Of a stretch of 64,000 nucleotides of DNA, positions 61,451 to 64,000 are shown one piece after another. Position 1 is the stretch's first letter, and every line of letters begins with the position of its first letter. A model generated the notes under the pieces. It saw nothing but the letters and a program-made list of their open reading frames with translations. It was not told the DNA's origin and ran no database searches. The DNA comes from Mugil cephalus (lineage: Eukaryota > Chordata > Actinopteri > Mugiliformes > Mugilidae). A program made the translations under genes and the position numbers. The stretch lies in contig NC_061774.1 in assembly GCF_022458985.1 (NCBI RefSeq), positions 9,476,616-9,540,615 on the forward strand, in the 5' to 3' direction.

Positions 61451-64000
61451 CTCCTCCTGGAGTTTATTCTGTCTACACTGTGACTTCTCATGTAAAGAGT
61501 TAACAGAAACAGGGCCGCAGTACAGGGACATCAGAAGAGTACACGTGAAACAGGAAAGAAATGCTAAAAAATTAATGTCAGAACGGTGACTTCCTCAATT
61601 TAATGATTACATGTTACGTTTATAGTGCATTTGGCCTCTTTGGGTGCTTTCCAGGGCACGGGTACAAAAACTGACCAGCAAGAAATGGTAGTGTCACGTA
61701 CATTTTGTACTTCAAAGAGTACAGCTCTGCCCTACCTTTTCTGGGAGTGAAAGATATTTGTAAAAGTAGTCACACCACCCATTGACATTAAATATAAATC
61801 TATATAACAATACACATACTTTAATATGTCTTAACACAGTATCAGAATGGTACCTATGTGACCTCAGAAATAGTCTATATATAGTGAATCATTACATGTC
61901 AGCATGCCTGTCTTTTTGAAGGGCATGTGTAGTTTTTGCATTAGATACATTCACGACACATTGACATTATTTAAAATGAATAATGCTCAGTGGGAAATGC
62001 TGGAATATCTGCAGCATTTACAACTAATATGTGATTCATTGTCTCTTTCTAAACACTTACTGTACGTATGCACACAACTGACTGATTTATCTTTACATGA
62101 GGACAGCACAGCTGTCCCGGAGAAGAAACTGGTGCAGATGTGACTTTGTATTATAATAATGAACCAAATAACACATCGATCTTTGAGCACTGGTTTGTTC
62201 TTACAGTGTGTAGACAGCGGCGGTTTGAGGAGACTTGAAAGAGGCACATTTGAATTTGGATAAAAATGATTTCACTCCAGTTTCCGAAGCTGTTAAGTTC
62301 GATTTTACACGGCTTGAACAGCACAAACCAAGAGTCCCACTGGTTTGTGCTGCATCAGACATCAAACGAGTGATTCATTCCTCCGTTTCCTCCCTTTACC
62401 ACAACTTGATTCTGGTTACAACCACTGTGGCTTCAATATTTAGAGTCTGACGACTTTTGAAGAAAAAGGACACATCCGTAGAAAAGACGACGAAACATTT
62501 TAAAGTCGGACGAGACATTTTCAAGTTCTTAACTTTCTCCCTGAATAAAGAGCCGTAAAACATAAAGATCTTGTGCCACTTGCTGAATTTAAAAGCCGCG
62601 TGAAAGGAGATCAGCACACAAACAAACTGCCTTTTTCAAATGCATCTCTGTGTTTGAGAGGAGGTATTAATTTGGACTCAGGTATTGCATCAAGTGGGCA
62701 GCTCCTTGCATATACCACACACTCTGGGCACGACAACAGAAAACAAATCTGGCTTCCCTCTTGTGCAATAAATGACATCAAGGCTGAAAAGTTTATGCGG
62801 CGCCAATTTGTAAAGATCTGATTCGTGAGTTTCAGGAAAGTTGAACACAGACGAATCTGTGAAGAGAACAAATGTTTCCTTTTCATTCATTACACGACTA
62901 CCCACCCCAAACAAAATACAATCACTGATCAGACATCGTGACTCAGGCAACCTCACCACTAATAATTTGAGCTGTCTGGTTTTTACCGGTGAGTTACACA
63001 GCGAGCCTTCAGACACACAACCTGACCTCACCTGCTTTAAGGCAGTTTGTTTCTTCAATCATTGTTTCTTAAAAGACATTAGCAGCTACATCTTTAAAAA
63101 AAGAAAAAAAAAATCCCTCAACTCAGCCTCTTTAATAAAAGTGATTGTATTTTAATTGACATAATTTCTACCCATTTGAAGATTGTTGTGTTGCGTGACA
63201 AGTAATGGCTCCTTTTCGGTCATGAATTATCGATTCAAATCCTACTTTACATTTATATTTATGAAACAGTGAGAGCTATAATAGGGTTCTGTAATTTTTG
63301 CAAAGTTAACATCTGTTTTCTATTGAGCGTTTTGAATTGTCCTGGGAAACTAAGTCTCCTCCGCAGCTGAGCAGAAAAATCAAAGGCACGAACAAATGAA
63401 CAACAACTTCCTTACTGACGTCTCATGAACGCATGAAAACAAACTATACATGTCACAACACAAATGTTACATTTGAAGTCATCTCGAAAAACGTAAACAT
63501 GACATGATATGCGACACAAACATGTCATGGTTGTAGACCAGCGGCAGAGACGTCCGCAGCTCAAATGGTCTGAATTTCCACAATTACAGTTTTCATAGTT
63601 TCTGACTTTGGAACAGTCAAGATGTGTTGGGTCGCCTCGTGTCATGGCTCCAACCCATAAAGGGCTTTTAGTCTTATATGTGTGTGTTTCTGTGCACATG
63701 TCTGCTGCACTTTTAAGGTGTGGGCATGTATGGCTCTAGGAACGAGGGAGCTCTATTGCTCAGCCTGATCGAGTCAGTATGCATCAGGGTGGCTGCTGTA
63801 AAGCAACAGTACTAATAATACGTCCAGGCTTGTATTGCATGAACCGTCGCAGCTTTCTTAGTTTCATATTGTCGTATGAGAAGTTTCACATTGTCATTAT
63901 CAGTCGGTGTGCGCTGTAGGTGAGGCACATGCTGCAGTTCTGCAGGTTTCAGGGACTTTAACTGGGGTTTCGAGAAAGGCTTACTGAGTTTAGTGCCACT

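Larger units (their letters stand above)
57680..64000 (-). other. Exon-free AT-rich region, possible 3' UTR of a gene beyond the window
   Basis: No splice-linked coding exon is seen in 6.3 kb. A minus-strand AATAAA (tttatt near 57686) follows the transposon zone, and the stretch beyond is free of recognisable transposons, which resembles a long 3' UTR. In human, MBNL3 follows RAP2C in the same orientation, so an mbnl3 3' end is a reasonable guess. No MBNL sequence was seen to confirm it. Confidence 0.3.

Overview
The window is vertebrate nuclear DNA, most likely from a teleost fish and probably a percomorph. It has widely spaced multi-exon genes with GT-AG introns, long AT-rich introns and UTRs, many microsatellites, decayed Tc1-like transposons and fish-type dispersed repeats. 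I recognise five protein-coding genes. All exon joins were read by hand from splice sites, reading-frame continuity and family similarity. No tRNA, rRNA or CRISPR was seen.

Layout: (1) 1-6.4 kb: no gene recognised, apart from one weak candidate exon near 5.0-5.1 kb. (2) 6.4-14.8 kb, minus: ubl3, a membrane-anchored ubiquitin-fold protein, complete in 5 coding exons (117 aa). (3) 14.9-18.7 kb: intergenic. (4) 18.75-26.3 kb, plus: foxo4, a forkhead transcription factor (about 648 aa, 2 coding exons) with a GC-rich 5' region and a long U-rich 3' region. (5) 27.2-38.5 kb, minus: a complete but divergent sestrin (9 coding exons, about 444 aa) lying tail-to-tail with foxo4. (6) 38.5-44.3 kb: intergenic, with a perfect 18-bp-arm hairpin and a MITE-like repeat. 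(7) 44.3-48.2 kb, minus: alg13, short glycosyltransferase form (164 aa, 4 exons), with a nested Tc1-in-Tc1 insertion in intron 1. (8) 48.4-51.9 kb: intergenic, with another decayed Tc1-like element. (9) 51.9-55.1 kb, minus: rap2c, a Ras-family GTPase (183 aa, 2 coding exons). (10) 55.2-57.6 kb: LINE and Tc1 remnants. (11) 57.7-64 kb: AT-rich, no exon found, possibly the 3' UTR of a gene that starts outside the window.

The most notable biology is the foxo4-sestrin pair. In human, FOXO3 lies near SESN1 (6q21) and FOXO6 on the same arm as SESN2 (1p34-35), while FOXO4 on X has no sestrin neighbour. The sestrin here looks like the corresponding extra sestrin duplicate kept in fish. Its oxidoreductase residues and the two Asp residues used for GATOR2 contact are retained, but the leucine-sensing lid is shortened and rewritten. 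FoxO factors activate sestrin genes and sestrins restrain mTORC1, so a linked FoxO/sestrin pair with an altered nutrient sensor deserves a closer look. ubl3, alg13 and rap2c act in membrane ubiquitin-like signalling, N-glycan assembly and small-GTPase signalling. Nothing in the sequence ties them functionally to foxo4 or the sestrin.
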